Assembly: GCF_933775445.1 (NCBI RefSeq)
Contig: NC_065873.1
Location: 25,172,001 to 25,236,000, forward strand
DNA: 64,000 nucleotides
Direction: 5' to 3'
Source of the DNA: Argentina anserina
Lineage: Eukaryota; Streptophyta; Magnoliopsida; Rosales; Rosaceae
Shown here: in pieces, positions 35,282 to 47,215 of the stretch
How the letters are laid out: every line of letters begins with the position of its first letter
How positions within the stretch are numbered: the first letter of the stretch is position 1
Program-made: the position numbers and the translations under genes
Notes under the pieces: model-generated
The model's input: only the letters and a program-made list of their open reading frames with translations
Database searches by the model: none
Told to the model about the DNA's origin: nothing

Positions 35282-36979
35282 ATGCAGAGGTGTATTCGAC
35301 AATCCATGGCTGCGCCAGCTAGAGCCCTACACTCATTTCACTCCTCCACCAATCACTCTCCAGTGCCCTTCATAACCTCTCTCCTCCAAACCCTAAACCC
35401 ACAAACACCCAACCCCTCAAACCTCATCACATCCTCCTCCCCTCTCAACCAATTCTCACCTCACCTAAACCCATCCCTTGTTCTCCAGGTCCTCCAAAAC
35501 CAAACCAACCCCCACCACGCCCTCTTCTTCTTCAAATGGGCCTCCAACCCAAACCCCAATCCCAACAACTACTCCCACTCCTTCAACTGCTACTGCGCCA
35601 TCACCGACCTCCTCCTCCGCCACTCCCTCTTCTCCTCCGCCGCGTCTCTCCTCCAAGACTCCAACAAGTTCATCACAGCTCACGGCCGCCGCGGCGGTCT
35701 GAGGGCCGCCATCGATTGGTTCCACAAGGCCAAAGTGGTTGAGAATGGGAGGTGCTTGTTTTCTTACAATGCCATTCTGGGTGTGTTGGTTAGGGCTAAC
35801 AAGATTGGTTTAGCTGAGTCTATATATGATCAGATTGTCAAGGAAGGTCTGGTGAATCCGGATGCGTCGACTTATACCACAATGATTAGAGGGTTTTGCA
35901 AAGTGGGTGAAATTTGGAATGCACAGAACGTGTTCGACGAAATGACTTGCGAGCCGAATTTGATTACTTACAATACTATGATTTATGGGTATTGCAAGAA
36001 GGGGGAGGTTGATAGTGCGAGGAGAATTTTGAGTCAGATGAGGGAGGGGAAGGTTTGCTTGCCTGATACAGTAACTTACACGACTTTGATCGATGGGTAT
36101 AGTAAGAAAGGTGAATTGTGCGAGGCGATGAAGTGTTTGGATGAGATGGTGAGACAGGGTTGTGAGCCTAATGTGCTCACTTACAATGCCGAGATTCATG
36201 GTTTTTGTTTGAGTGGGGATGTTAACGAGGCGAAGGGGATGATGACAAGGATGAGGTTGAACGGTGTGAAGGACGATATAGCAACGCATACGAGTATATT
36301 GAAGGGGCTTTGCATTGCAGGGAAGGGTGATGAAGCTGATGAGCATCTTAAGGAGATGGCCAGACTTGGGATGAAGCTGGATGTGAAAGCATATGGTATT
36401 GCTTTCAACGAGTATTGTAAGAGGAAAGAATCGGATAGAGCAATTTCACTATTAAAGGAAATGAGGATGAGAGGCTTGAAGCCAAGTGTTTCGAGCTTTA
36501 ATGCAGTGCTGAGTGTTCTTGTTGAAATTGGGGAGCTTGAAAGAGCCATTAATCTTGTCAAGCAAATGCCACAAATGGGTTGCTCTCCCAATTTCTTTTC
36601 TTACAACTCAGTGATTTGTAGTCTTTGTAATGTGAGAGGTAGGCTGCCGGAAGTTGAAGAGCTTCTCCATGACATGCTTATAAACGGTCATGCTCTTGAT
36701 GTCACTCTCTATAGTTGCTTGATCAAAGCTTATTGTGAGGATGGTGATTTGCGAAGCGCAATTCAGGTTTTTTGTGACGCACTTGATCAGAGGTACATTA
36801 TTAGTTTGGAGAGCTTTTCAGCTTTCGTCAAAGAGTTATGCGCCAAGGGGAAGGCTGTCGAGGTTGAGAAGATGTTCAAGGATATGCGTAAAAGATGCAG
36901 AATTGTTCATATAGATAGTTACAGAAGGGTGTTGGATGATCATTTATGTCTATCTGGGAAAAGAATGGAGGGTACATGA
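35282..36979 (+). CDS. P-class pentatricopeptide repeat protein
   Basis: Intronless 565-aa frame, typical of PPR genes. The N-terminus (MQRCIRQSMAAPARALHSF) is rich in Arg, Ala and Ser and lacks acidic residues, which suits mitochondrial or plastid targeting; a second Met at 35306 is an alternative start. From about residue 160 there are roughly ten 35-residue PPR motifs in succession, such as PDASTYTTMIRGFCKVGEI, PNLITYNTMIYGYCKKGEV, PDTVTYTTLIDGYSKKGEL and PNVLTYNAEIHGFCLSGDV. No E, DYW or SMR domain follows, so it is a P-class protein. These usually bind one organelle RNA and affect its stability, splicing or translation. The RNA target cannot be read reliably by eye. Confidence 0.92.
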   Translation: MQRCIRQSMAAPARALHSFHSSTNHSPVPFITSLLQTLNPQTPNPSNLITSSSPLNQFSPHLNPSLVLQVLQNQTNPHHALFFFKWASNPNPNPNNYSHSFNCYCAITDLLLRHSLFSSAASLLQDSNKFITAHGRRGGLRAAIDWFHKAKVVENGRCLFSYNAILGVLVRANKIGLAESIYDQIVKEGLVNPDASTYTTMIRGFCKVGEIWNAQNVFDEMTCEPNLITYNTMIYGYCKKGEVDSARRILSQMREGKVCLPDTVTYTTLIDGYSKKGELCEAMKCLDEMVRQGCEPNVLTYNAEIHGFCLSGDVNEAKGMMTRMRLNGVKDDIATHTSILKGLCIAGKGDEADEHLKEMARLGMKLDVKAYGIAFNEYCKRKESDRAISLLKEMRMRGLKPSVSSFNAVLSVLVEIGELERAINLVKQMPQMGCSPNFFSYNSVICSLCNVRGRLPEVEELLHDMLINGHALDVTLYSCLIKAYCEDGDLRSAIQVFCDALDQRYIISLESFSAFVKELCAKGKAVEVEKMFKDMRKRCRIVHIDSYRRVLDDHLCLSGKRMEGT

Positions 36980-37576
36980 TATAACCAAAACTCGCACGAA
37001 GTGCTTAGGATCACTTGACAGAGTCACTCTTTTTAAGAGTTTAAGTTCAACTTACTTCAAGGTTCATAATTATATGTTTTGAGATCCTTGACTACAATGC
37101 ACATATTTGTAAGAAAGAAGAAAACGGATGATTATAATATCCATCTGAACAACGAACCAAGGCGTTGGGGGCAATGAGATCTTTTTCTAAATCATCTAGC
37201 CCGCTTAGGCCAATATGTGGGGTTGTGGCATCTCTTGGTCTTTCGTCGGAAATATGTTTGGAAGGTGGAAACTGACATTTGACAACGGATATGCTCCGTG
37301 TCTCGACTGTCCCCCAGAATATATGTGAGCCACCCCGAGGGACCAGGACGATACTGCATTACTGCTTCAATGGTGGTTAAGTTTTTTAAAAATAATCAGT
37401 TTCAGTTTGCACTTCGATGGTTTACCTATATGTTGGAAATATTATCCAGAGCAGCTGGGTTTCAAAGTTTGTATGTCTTTCAATTCTTGACTAGATCGTT
37501 ATTTGATTTTGCTTTGTCTGCGAATAACTAGTACATAAGTTAGATATATCAAACTAACTTTAGCGTGCTCATTGAC
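36980..37576. other. Non-coding downstream of the PPR gene
   Basis: About 600 bp. The plus-strand frame at 37298-37528 has no recognisable domain. The 3' untranslated region of the PPR gene should be here. Confidence 0.4.
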
Positions 37577-37579
37577 TTA

Positions 37580-38001
37580 TGACTAGTTTGATATTGATGC
37601 GGCTTAAAAAAAAACATGTTTTTATTGTACTGTAAACAAAAATTAACTTTGAATTAAAACATATTTATGTTTGATCAATATTACTTTTGTAGTGTTGTCG
37701 ATAAATAAATTTTTTAGTAAATTCTAAACAAAATTGATGTAGATATGGTCAACGACAAAAATAACATGATTATGTTTTAACATATCAAGAGTAATTATAG
37801 ATAATGGTGTTATTTGATAATTTACAGAAAAATATTAACATTTATTAAGTTTTGAGTAAAATGAGCTTCTAAAAGCTAATATGAGTGACCTATAAATTAT
37901 ATAAAAAAACTGATTTTTCTGAAGTTACCAAACACTATGAATTTTAATAATTGACCTAAAAACTAATTTTTTTTTAAAGTACAAATGTACCAAACTAGAC
38001 C
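37580..38001. mobile_element. Candidate Tourist-like MITE
   Basis: An AT-rich 422-bp segment. The left end is TGACTAGTTTGATA; the right end, read inward, is GGTCTAGTTTGGTA, so the two form an imperfect terminal inverted repeat. Both ends are flanked by TTA (37577-37579, 38002-38004), the duplication made by PIF/Harbinger elements. No coding capacity. A 3-bp flank match alone is weak evidence. Confidence 0.45.
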
Positions 38002-38374
38002 TTAGATTCGAGATTTATGTGTTGATTATCTTGTGATAATTATGTGCTTAGAACTTGCACAAATATAACTAGGGCTTGTTAACGGGCTGGGCCTTAGTAT
38101 ATTTAAATAAGTAACGGGCCGGGTATTTCACAAATATGAAGATCCAAGCTCGTCCACCTAAAGTGAGCTTTGCGGGCTTGTATTAGAAAAAAAAATATTA
38201 TTATTTAAAGGTTTGGAATAATAAAAAATTATTATAAGTTTCATTTATATAGTCGCTTCATAATGCGATAGTTTTATTATAAACCTAATATAAAGGTTAT
38301 GGTACATTAGTAGACACTTCGGCGATCGACAACTCCAGTTCGAAATATTGTCGATTAATACCAGTAAATGTGAT

Positions 38375-38376
<2 letters not shown>

Positions 38377-38420
<44 letters not shown>
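38377..38420. repeat. (AT)n microsatellite
   Basis: A 44-bp AT dinucleotide run within hAT-like copy 2, at the place where copy 1 has a short TATATATA stretch. Confidence 0.9.
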
Positions 38421-38423
<3 letters not shown>

Positions 38424-38524
38424 GGGATCCTGTAAAAATTTCGTCAGTTTTGAATATGATTTGACCGTCTCTACCTATGATCAACAAAAAAAGTCATTTT
38501 GACATATTAAAACTCCATTTACCG

Positions 38525-41349
38525 TGTCACATCTCGAAATTAGAACATGACAATATATTGAGATTTAAAAGGAGTTTAGCAAACAAACAGAGTGATTAGG
38601 TTTCGCTCAGACATTCACTAACGTGAACAAGTGAATAAATTTTTTTTGACAAGACAAACATGTTCACGAAAAATAAATGATAATACTTTACATTTCCACG
38701 AAAATAAATAACTTTATACAACAAGAATGGGAAAGTTGCATTAATGCCACCGGCCCAAATTAAACAAGTAGACAACCCAATTTTTGTACAAAATGAAGGT
38801 AGCTACAAACAAGAAATCAACCTCGGAAAACTTCACTCGAAAACATTGTTAATAAACATAGGAATGAAATGCATGAAAGAGAATACGCTTGTTAACTCTG
38901 AAATGAGACTCCTAGCTCCGGAATAACAATTGGACCTGCAAGACAACTATCGTAGGGGTGAGCGTCGTCCTCGCTTGCCCAGTAGGGGTCAGCCCGCCCA
39001 TGAGGTTTGAAAACCAAAATCAGGTAAGGATAAGTTTTATAAAACATTGAGGATAGGTTTTTGGCCAGAGAAAACCATATTCGAAATATAATGCAAGTTT
39101 AGGAATATCATGCTAAAATAGTTTGTGGAGCTCCAAAGGTAGGGTAAGGCAAATTCAACTTCAAGCAATGCTCGACCGATCCTAGCGACTAAATAGTCGA
39201 GGCCAACTACACGTCTGTTATAATAACAGAGTAGCGAGAGTGTCCATTTAAACGGAATACCCTCAATAGTATAGAATAAAATAGATCCAATAATAAATAG
39301 GACATTGCCCCTCCGGAGGTTCACGGTCATCGACACCGTATGATTGCCTAGAATGCTAGGCTCCCGTCACTCTCAGGTCAACACACGCGAGGATTCACTA
39401 CTTACCATATCTCCAAATGGTGCATAGTCTCGGGTTTTCGCAACATTTAATGCATTATAATTCATTTCTACCGAGAACTAGACTATGAAATTTATTTGGC
39501 CCAAAATACAACATAGGAGGGTTAGCTCCCCTACCTGGAATGACGTGCAGAATCCCAGCCGATATCCAAATCCAATATATAGCTCTTGATGCCGCTCCAA
39601 GTCTCCAAAAGATCCTCCTAACATCAATTCTAAGTTCATGCGGTATAAAAGAGTCAACATCAAAGTCGAATATCGAAAATAAGTTGACTCAATTATTTTC
39701 CTAGTTTGACTAGGAAAGTCAAACATTTGATTTTCCGTGGACCAAGTATTTCCTGGTTTGACCATGAATTGACTGATTCTCGAAAAATCCAAGAATAATC
39801 CAATTTTCAATAGTCGATCGATACTAAGCATATTTTATGGTTATATAAGATACTCAGCATCATATCGACGACTTATTTATTATACCGACTTATCTAAGTT
39901 AAATAGTTCTCAATTCTCGAACCGGGCGAGAATCGGAACTAACATTAGTCGTAACTAAAAATTAAGTTTATTCGTCGCCTTGTTGAAATTATAATTTCAC
40001 TAAGTTACTTTGGTTAAAAAATAAAACCGTTAAAATCATTTAGTAAATAGTAAAAAAGTATCTTAGGATAAAACCGTGAAACAGTAAAAGTAAATAGTAA
40101 ACAATAACTTTTTGCCAGGGCAATTTTGATCATTTCACATCACAGTAAAATAGTAAAAGTAAAACAGTAAAAACAGGGGAATTCACCCCATACTTCTCCG
40201 ATCGTGTTTCCGGCTGCAAAAATCATATTCTATCACTCCTAATTCGGCATACATCGACATACTATACTACCAACTCCACAACAACAATATAAGCAGTCGT
40301 TTCCAAACAAAGAAGCTATGGATTGGATTTACTACCTCACGAATTGAAAAACATAAGCCGAGGCTGCTGCTCCTTTTCCGATCCCAAACCGAGCTGCTGC
40401 TCCTCCACTCTTTATAGCTACGGCTCCAGGGATCGTCCCAAGTAAACAAAGTAACCCAGAAAAGAAGAGAAAGAGGTAATAGACCTCGGCAGATGCAAGA
40501 GAGAGGTAAGAAAAATTGGGATTAGGCTCGAAAGAAAAGCCAAGAATTGAAAGAAAATACAAACTAGGAGTGGAAAGGAAGAACTGGTCTTATCGAATTA
40601 GAACTAAGTTGTCATCATAGAGTCTTGGTTTCGCCGAGAAGGAGGAAGCTCGATGGTGGAGCACGACGGCAGTGAAGAACCAGTAAAGGAGAAAGGGGAT
40701 TAGCTTCAAATCGACGAAACCAATGATATAAATGGATTGGGTTTACAAAATAATGGCATGGCTTACCAAAATTAGGGCTGAGAGCTTCGCTGGAAAATCA
40801 CCCAATGCATCTCACTGTCTTTGATTCGATTTCACGAAATACGAAGGTGAAGGGGCGATCGAGGTACATGGTTATGAAGGGGGAGAAGCGGCTGTCAAGA
40901 TGGTGGTAGTGCATGCGCCAGTCTCGCCGGAATGACGGCAATCAATTAAGGGGAAGGTTTTTGCGGTGCAGTCTCGGTCTCGGTGAAGAAGGAAGAATAG
41001 AAGGAGAAAAGAAATGAGGGAAAAGGAGGACGCGAGGAGAAGAGAAAGAAAAAGAACTTGGGCCCGGGTCTTGGGCTCGAGTCAAGTTGGAGACTTGGGC
41101 TTTGTCAAAAGCCTAAAAATAAATACCCAAAACTGAACAAAAAAAATACTTTAAAACTAAATACAACTTTTAGAAAATCGTAAAAACAAAACCGAATGTT
41201 GGAAAAATATTCTGAAGACATTTCCGAGCTCGTGACGACGTGTAGCTTAATAATGACGTATTAAACCACGTTTTTGACATTTAACTTAAATGTCGATTAA
41301 TTTGTCCTAATGTGTCGGTAATTCGAGATTAAAAATCTCGGGTCTTACA
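38525..41349 (-). mobile_element. Gypsy-type solo LTR or deleted LTR element nested in the hAT-like copy
   Basis: A 2825-bp insertion interrupts hAT-like sequence between CCATTTACCG and AACCGGAGTTTTGCC. In copy 1 the corresponding sequence is continuous (CCCCATTGACCGGGGCTTGG when reversed). The insert begins TGTCACATCTCG and ends CTCGGGTCTTACA, so it has TG...CA borders; read on the minus strand it starts TGTAAGACCCGAG, a common start for plant LTRs. Flanking ACCG (38521-38524, 41351-41354) fits a 4-5 bp target duplication with one mismatch. No gag or pol frame and no second LTR were seen, so a solo LTR is the simplest reading. The gypsy label is an inference from the terminal sequences. Confidence 0.6.
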
Positions 41350-42191
41350 AACCGGAGTTTTGCCAAATGAGTTTCCTCGGTGCGACCGGATTCGATCGGT
41401 GACAAAAATTAGATTTATTTCATATATGCAAACGACTTTCAACGTTCGCATCCTGGTAATGCGTCATCCCTTAGGGCATATTTGTGGTGTTTTTGGTAAA
41501 CTGGAAATTCTAACGGTCAAACAATGATCGAATTAGATGAAGTTTTAACAGGGCCCATAAATACTAGTACCGATAACATCAGCTGGTATCGATTAATCAT
41601 GAGAAGTTTACTTCATATACTTCATATAATTGATTTATAATGCTATAATTTTATTTTTAATCTAGTATAAAGTTATAATATTAAATTTTAAATTTAGTAT
41701 TATTAACGTATATAATATTTTATGTATAATTATTACCAAAAAGACATATAATTGATATATGTATAATATGTTATTTGTATGTATAATATTTTATTTCTTG
41801 GTGGCCTTTTATGGACCGGCCTTGCGGGCTTTTGGTGGGTCGGACCTAGTTTCACACCTCTAAACTAAGCCCGGCCCTCTACCCACGAAAACGGGGTTTG
41901 GCGGGATTTCTCACGGGTTTAGAGCATGCGGACTTGTGGACCTCCACATGCTTTTCGGATTCGCGGACTAAATGATTGAGGGCTATATAACATTGTTTGA
42001 GACGAGCCTAATCAGCCACGTCCAATTTGCGATTAACAGCGTGGCAAGATCTTAGGACTTTCCCTCGATTGGGCCGAATCACATCACACACGACACAGAG
42101 GTTACACTCGGACTCGTCTCCCTCTTATAAAATCCAGTTAATAAGTCCATTTCTTCCCGATTTAAATCCGCACCCATCTCTCTGTGTCTCC

Positions 42192-42223
42192 CACACACAC
42201 ACACACTCTCTCTCTCTCTCTCC
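42192..42223. repeat. (CA)n(CT)n microsatellite in the Alfin-like 5' leader region
   Basis: An AC run followed directly by a TC run, ending about 85 bp upstream of the start codon. Such pyrimidine runs are frequent in plant 5' leaders. Confidence 0.85.
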
Positions 42224-42307
42224 CAAACTCTGAGAGGTCAAATATTTCTCACTTTTCCCTCCTCTTTTTCTCAGTCTCCGAACTCTTCGTTCAATCGGTC
42301 AATCGCC

Positions 42308-44604
42308 ATGGACGCTGGCCCGCCGTACAATCCCCGGACGGTTGAGGAGGTCTTCAGAGACTTCAAAGGCCGCAGGGCCGGCTTGATTAAAGCTCTCACT
42401 ACCGGTTAATTTCTCCCCAAATTTTACTGCTCTGTTTTTGTAAATTCTGGAAATTTCAGGTTGAATTAACCTTGCTTATTTACCGTGGTTGCAGAGGTGA
42501 ACTTGTTTTTCCAGCAGTGCGATCCTGGTTAGCCTCTTTCTTTTTTCTGCGCTGTTTCGTTTTATTTCAGTCACTTCGGTTATGTAATTGATTCTGGTTA
42601 TGTTTTTGTTAAATTCTGGTGTATATGAAACACGTGTAAGATTGATATAATTGTTAATAATCAATTTAATTTTACTAATGCGGTTTCTTTATAGTTGCAA
42701 TTTTCGTAATCTGCATTACCAAAGAAAATAGAGTTCATGAATTGTTAGCATCAGATTTTTCATCTATGTTAAATGTTTGAAGCCGCAAGGTTTAAAGTTC
42801 TGCTCTTTTATACTTGTAGACAGTTGCATTCTACCAAATATGGATGTTTAGAGATAAAGGGGGTAGGTGGAATTATGACTAGTGGCATTTTAGTGCTTTT
42901 GCACTTTAATTTCGGGTTTCAGCAGAGTTTAGGTTTGTGTTTGGCTATAGCTTCTATATGTAAGACGAAGAGAGTTATGGTTTGCTACAAGCCATCTCCT
43001 TTTGGACTTCCTTGGATATCATGCACATTTTTGCCGCTTCATTTGAACAATACTTTTATATAGCTTAGCAGTTATGCACTTTAAATAAATAATTGTTGAA
43101 TGTCTAGCGTAAATTTTCTACCGCGTTTACATTACCATAGTGATGGTGTTTTTCCAAAATCAAACTTTGTTGTATCGTGGTCTCTTGGAGATGTGGATGT
43201 GAAGTTGTATTCAATTCTATGTATTCCGTTTGAGTTTCAGTATATCTTTGTTAAAATCTAGCTTTCTAGAACAAATTGGTTACTGTTTTGGCGTTTGCTA
43301 TTTATTTTTCTTAATTAGGAACTTGGAGATCATTTGCATATTTAGTGATGTCATAAAGGTTAATCCAAAATGTGTTTCTTTTTTATACGTCATGATTGTT
43401 TACCAATGTATTAAGAGCAATTAATGACAGCTTAAGCATCTTCTATAACAGAGAAGGAGAATCTTTGCCTCTATGGATTGCCAACCGAGCAGTGGAAAGT
43501 TACATTGCCTGCAGAGGAGGTTCCTCCGGAGATTCCAGAGCCGGCACTTGGTATCAACTTTGCCAGGGATGGGATGCAAGAAAAGGACTGGTTATCCTTG
43601 GTTGCTGTCCACAGTGATGCATGGTTACTTGGAGTGGCCTTTTACTTTGGTGCTAGGTTTCAATTTGAAAAGACTGATAGGTATGCATATTTGTACAGTA
43701 TGATCAGTCTGTGAATATCATCAGGATAACCATTATACTTGGTTGTTAGTGAAGTTATTGTTTCACTCTTAGATAGGCAGTGTACCATCAGTATAGAATG
43801 TGACCTTTCCTTTGATTTCCTTACTGAATTTTCTTGTATGTTTTTCTAGTTTCTTCCTGCTTCTCTTTGATATTTGGTTTCTCAAGTGTTGGTTTCTGCT
43901 TTGCAGGAAACGCCTCTTTAATATGATAAATGAGCTTCCAACTATATTCGAGATTGTTACAGGGACAGCCAAGAAACAAGTAAAGGAGAAGTCAACAAAT
44001 TCAAATCATGGCAGCAACAAACCTAAATCAAATTCTAAGGTCTGAAGAAGTTAGTTTTCTGGTTTTTTAATCTCATAATGAAAATCAAGTTACGAGTATT
44101 TTGGTGTTGGCATGGCTAAATTATGGAAGCTAATTCAAATTTATCAGTTCTGTTATGACGTGGGATTAGTACAATGCATCACTCGTACATGTGGAAACTG
44201 TGCATTACTGTTACATGTTATCAATGCAATAAGTAACCTTGACTGCGTAGAATTCTATGGTGGTTATAATATCTTTGGTTCTAAACTACCTGAACACGTC
44301 CTAACTAAATTACATATTGGGTTGGCAAATGCAGAGAGGTTCTGAGTCTCAGGGGAAGTATGCAAAGGTTATGCAAGCAAGGGAAGACTATGAGGATGGC
44401 TCAGAAGATGAAGATGAGGATGAGCATGGAGAGACACTATGCGGTGCCTGTGGAGAGAACTATGCATCCGATGAATTTTGGATTTGCTGCGATGTCTGTG
44501 AGAAGTGGTTCCACGGCAAATGTGTGAAGATCACCCCAGCAAGGGCCGAGCATATCAAGCAGTATAAATGTCCCTCTTGCAGCAACAAGAGATCCCGGCC
44601 TTGA
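42308..44604 (+). CDS. Alfin-like PHD-finger protein
   Basis: Plant nuclear histone reader. Five exons: 42308-42404, 42495-42527, 43452-43680, 43907-44039 and 44335-44604, all GT-AG and in frame (253 aa). The N-terminal Alfin domain is complete: [60 protein letters not shown] and [21 protein letters not shown] Ser/Asn/Lys-rich linker and an acidic stretch ([14 protein letters not shown]) follow. The C-terminal PHD finger has the Cys4-His-Cys3 ligands: [23 protein letters not shown], and CPSC in YKCPSCSNK. Alfin-like PHD fingers bind H3K4me3, using aromatic residues that include the Trp in DEFWICCD, present here. The number within the AL1-7 series cannot be set by eye. Confidence 0.95.
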
Positions 44605-46174
44605 TGATTGTGAATGTGGCAAATTTCTGTGCTCCCATGGGCGAGCACTAATTGTCTAGTAGGTCAGGCTTCCATATCTCTTCATCTCATTCCTGCAGTT
44701 CAGGGAACTTATGTAGGATAATATCTAGGTTTCCAGTGTTCTTTTTAAATTTATCACGTTAGGATATTTATCTTCGAGTTGAAAATCATTTCCCCTCTGG
44801 ACATTGTGGGACTTCTTGTCCTTCTGCTTGGAACTGATTGTAGGATTTGTAGCTGAGACTAAGTACTGTTTTTAAATGAATTGGTTCAATTTATCAATTT
44901 CATCACCATCTTCTTTCTCATGTGCAATGTTGGGTTTGATTTTGAGACGGTATATGAATCCTTATTAGAATGTTAGGTCAAATATAATGTAGACAACGAG
45001 CTCTTTTTTTCTATGCTGCTCATGCTGGGTTTTGATTTGGCTTTACTAAGTTTAGAATTCTCAAAAGGGTGAATCTATGTCTTCTATACTTGATATGGTA
45101 CTTCTACCCTGGACCATATTTAGATTTGAGGAAACTTAGGTGAATTACAGATCCACAGCTGTGATGCTTCTGCCATTAAATCTATTCCAAGTTCTGATCC
45201 ACTGGTGGTCCTTTAACTCTGCATTTTTCTGGTCAGACAGAAACTATGGATAAGGCTACTTGATTAGAGGGTCATGGCACACGTGAGACCAACTGTTTGG
45301 TATGCACGATAGACGGCTCTAAATGTCCATAGAACTTGATTACAAGGGCAACCTTCTGATGGTCCATAGATATTTGCACCGCCTATAGATTTTGTTGCTA
45401 AAATGGCCCCTGGTTTTGGTCTTTTGGACATGTTGCCATTTCTGTTTCGGGGTATGCAGAAGATGATGATGCCCTTTCGGTTACATTATATTAACAAAGG
45501 CCTTCCATGCCCATATGCCCTTTGTCTCTTTGTCATCACCAATTTCTAATTCCGAGTGAGAATCAAAAACTGGTGCATCCAATGAAATATATTAACCAGA
45601 ATCGTGATTCCTAATGTTATTTATTATTATGAAACGTGAGGGAGGAGAGGAAGTTGTTGGATTGGAAATTATTTGTGTTAAACCATTGCTTTCCAACCCA
45701 CCGGATTCCACTACTCAAAGTTGTGCAGAAAAAATCAAACTATTTTAATTTCTGGATAATGGGCATCCCACATTGGAAATGTAGTGATTGAAGTCTCACA
45801 TCAATAAGATTCCTTAAAAACAAGAAGACAAGGAGACTTAATATCCTACGGAAAGTATGAAATCCATAGTATTTCTATCACTAAGCTTTAGCACTTTTCC
45901 AGCTGAGCTGACTACAAGAACCCAAATGCTTCAGACGATGAGCTATTTGGAAAATTTACCCAAAACCAGAAACTACTAGGACAACAGATACACGAGAGAG
46001 TAGGATGCAAGAGACATATAATTAGAGGCAAAAGGGGAAACTCTAAGGAGTGGTACACTACAAAATTTACATATCTTGAGAGGATAACTATAGCTAAGCA
46101 GGCCAATATTGCCAGGAAGAACGATTTGATCAGATAAGAAAAACCACTGCATTGTATGTATCCAAACTGACTTC
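44605..46174. other. Intergenic between converging genes
   Basis: About 1.6 kb between the stop codons of the Alfin-like gene and the carrier gene, which face each other. It must hold both 3' untranslated regions. No gene or clear repeat was seen. A TRIM-like phrase (CCCACATTGGAAATG, near 45768) occurs without a partner repeat. Confidence 0.45.
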
Positions 46175-47215
46175 TCAGCTCCCTTGGTTCTTAGTCGACA
46201 TCCGTTTGAGAAATTCATAGGTAGTGACCATTGTTGTAGCAGACATAGCCATTGAAGCCCACCTTGGTCCTAGTCCTCTGTAACAAGCACCAAACCCTCC
46301 TTCCCTAACCAAATTTCTTACAGTCTGCGTTACTGTTAATGGTCTTCTCTGACCATTTTCTTCTCCATCCAAAACTTGTAGCCTTGTCTTGATGGTATCC
46401 AAAGGCATTGTAATCAAAGCTGAAACACCACTAGCCATGGCTGCACTTAACCCCTGAACTGCCAACATTGACTTGCAATCAGGCTTAAGATTAGGCGACC
46501 CATTCTCATCTTTCTTGCACATGTAGCAACCAAAACCACCCCATAGGAGTCTGTGTGCCACAGAGTAAGAAGCCCACCAAACCGCATTAGACGGTGCATA
46601 AGTTAATATCGAAATCCCAAATCCCCTATACAATCCTCTGAACCCATCTGCGCCTACAATTTTCCTAAACGCATCGAAACCATTCCTATACTGATATGAA
46701 CACGAGCCCCCACCGGGGACACTGCTATTGTTGCTGTAGCTGCAACCCTGAACCATTAGTCTCTGGCTCACAACATCAATCGGGGTCCAAACCAACTGCG
46801 CCGCCATGGCGGAGCTCAACCCTGCAGCAGCATTAGCTATAGCCATTGCAGTAGTATCCGAAAACCCCAATTGCACAGTCACAGTCCCAACATTGCTCTT
46901 GGTAACCTCAAGAGCTGTCATGTAGAGAGCTCGTGCCGGAATTGTACCCATCAATGAGGTCCCAAAACCTCTGTAAAATCCTCTGGGCCCTTCGTGGCGC
47001 ATGATGGAATACGACATCTTGAAGCTAGAGACTTGAGGAAAGGAGACCTGCTGCCGAGTCTTTAAGACCACAATTGGGTACAGAGCAGCTGAAACACCAG
47101 AAAACAAAGCAGCACCCAGAAAGAAAAACTTGGACTTATCAAGCATATGCCAATCTATATCTGCCGGGATATGAATCTCCGAAGGCGAATCATCCTCGGC
47201 TGTGCTTAAGCTCAT
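46175..47215 (-). CDS. Mitochondrial carrier family protein (SLC25A44-like)
   Basis: Intronless frame. I take the ATG at 47215 (MSLSTAEDDSPSEI, 346 aa); the frame extends three codons further only through a GTG. It has the three-fold mitochondrial carrier repeat. Signature helices are seen as YPIVVLKTR (first repeat; a Val stands where the acidic residue is usual), TPIDVVSQR (second) and MPLDTIKTR (third). Each is followed by a Gly-rich F/Y-RG segment (GFYRGFG, GLYRGFG, ACYRGLG). It should be a six-helix inner-membrane transporter. SLC25A44 in animals carries branched-chain amino acids, but whether plant relatives do is not known to me, so the substrate is left open. Confidence 0.92.
   Translation of the reverse strand: MSLSTAEDDSPSEIHIPADIDWHMLDKSKFFFLGAALFSGVSAALYPIVVLKTRQQVSFPQVSSFKMSYSIMRHEGPRGFYRGFGTSLMGTIPARALYMTALEVTKSNVGTVTVQLGFSDTTAMAIANAAAGLSSAMAAQLVWTPIDVVSQRLMVQGCSYSNNSSVPGGGSCSYQYRNGFDAFRKIVGADGFRGLYRGFGISILTYAPSNAVWWASYSVAHRLLWGGFGCYMCKKDENGSPNLKPDCKSMLAVQGLSAAMASGVSALITMPLDTIKTRLQVLDGEENGQRRPLTVTQTVRNLVREGGFGACYRGLGPRWASMAMSATTMVTTYEFLKRMSTKNQGS

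Larger units (their letters stand above)
38070..41984 (-). mobile_element. hAT-like non-autonomous transposon, copy 2, inverted and interrupted
   Basis: Reverse-oriented relative of 568-2425. Its left edge (TAGGGCTTGTTAACGGGCTGG) matches the right end of copy 1. Its right edge, reversed (AGCCCTCAATCATTTAGTCC), matches the left end of copy 1. Flanks share ATATAAC (38063-38069, 41985-41991), a 7-bp duplication. The interior shares the GATAGTTTTATTATAAACCT block and the CATTTTGACATAtTAAAAC block. After removing the LTR insertion at 38525-41349 about 1.1 kb remains, with a single internal unit instead of three. Confidence 0.72.

Noticed and set aside
35465..35742. Pro/Gly-rich frames overlapping the PPR N-terminus on both strands
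   Set aside because: Shadows of the CCN/NCC-rich leader of the PPR gene.
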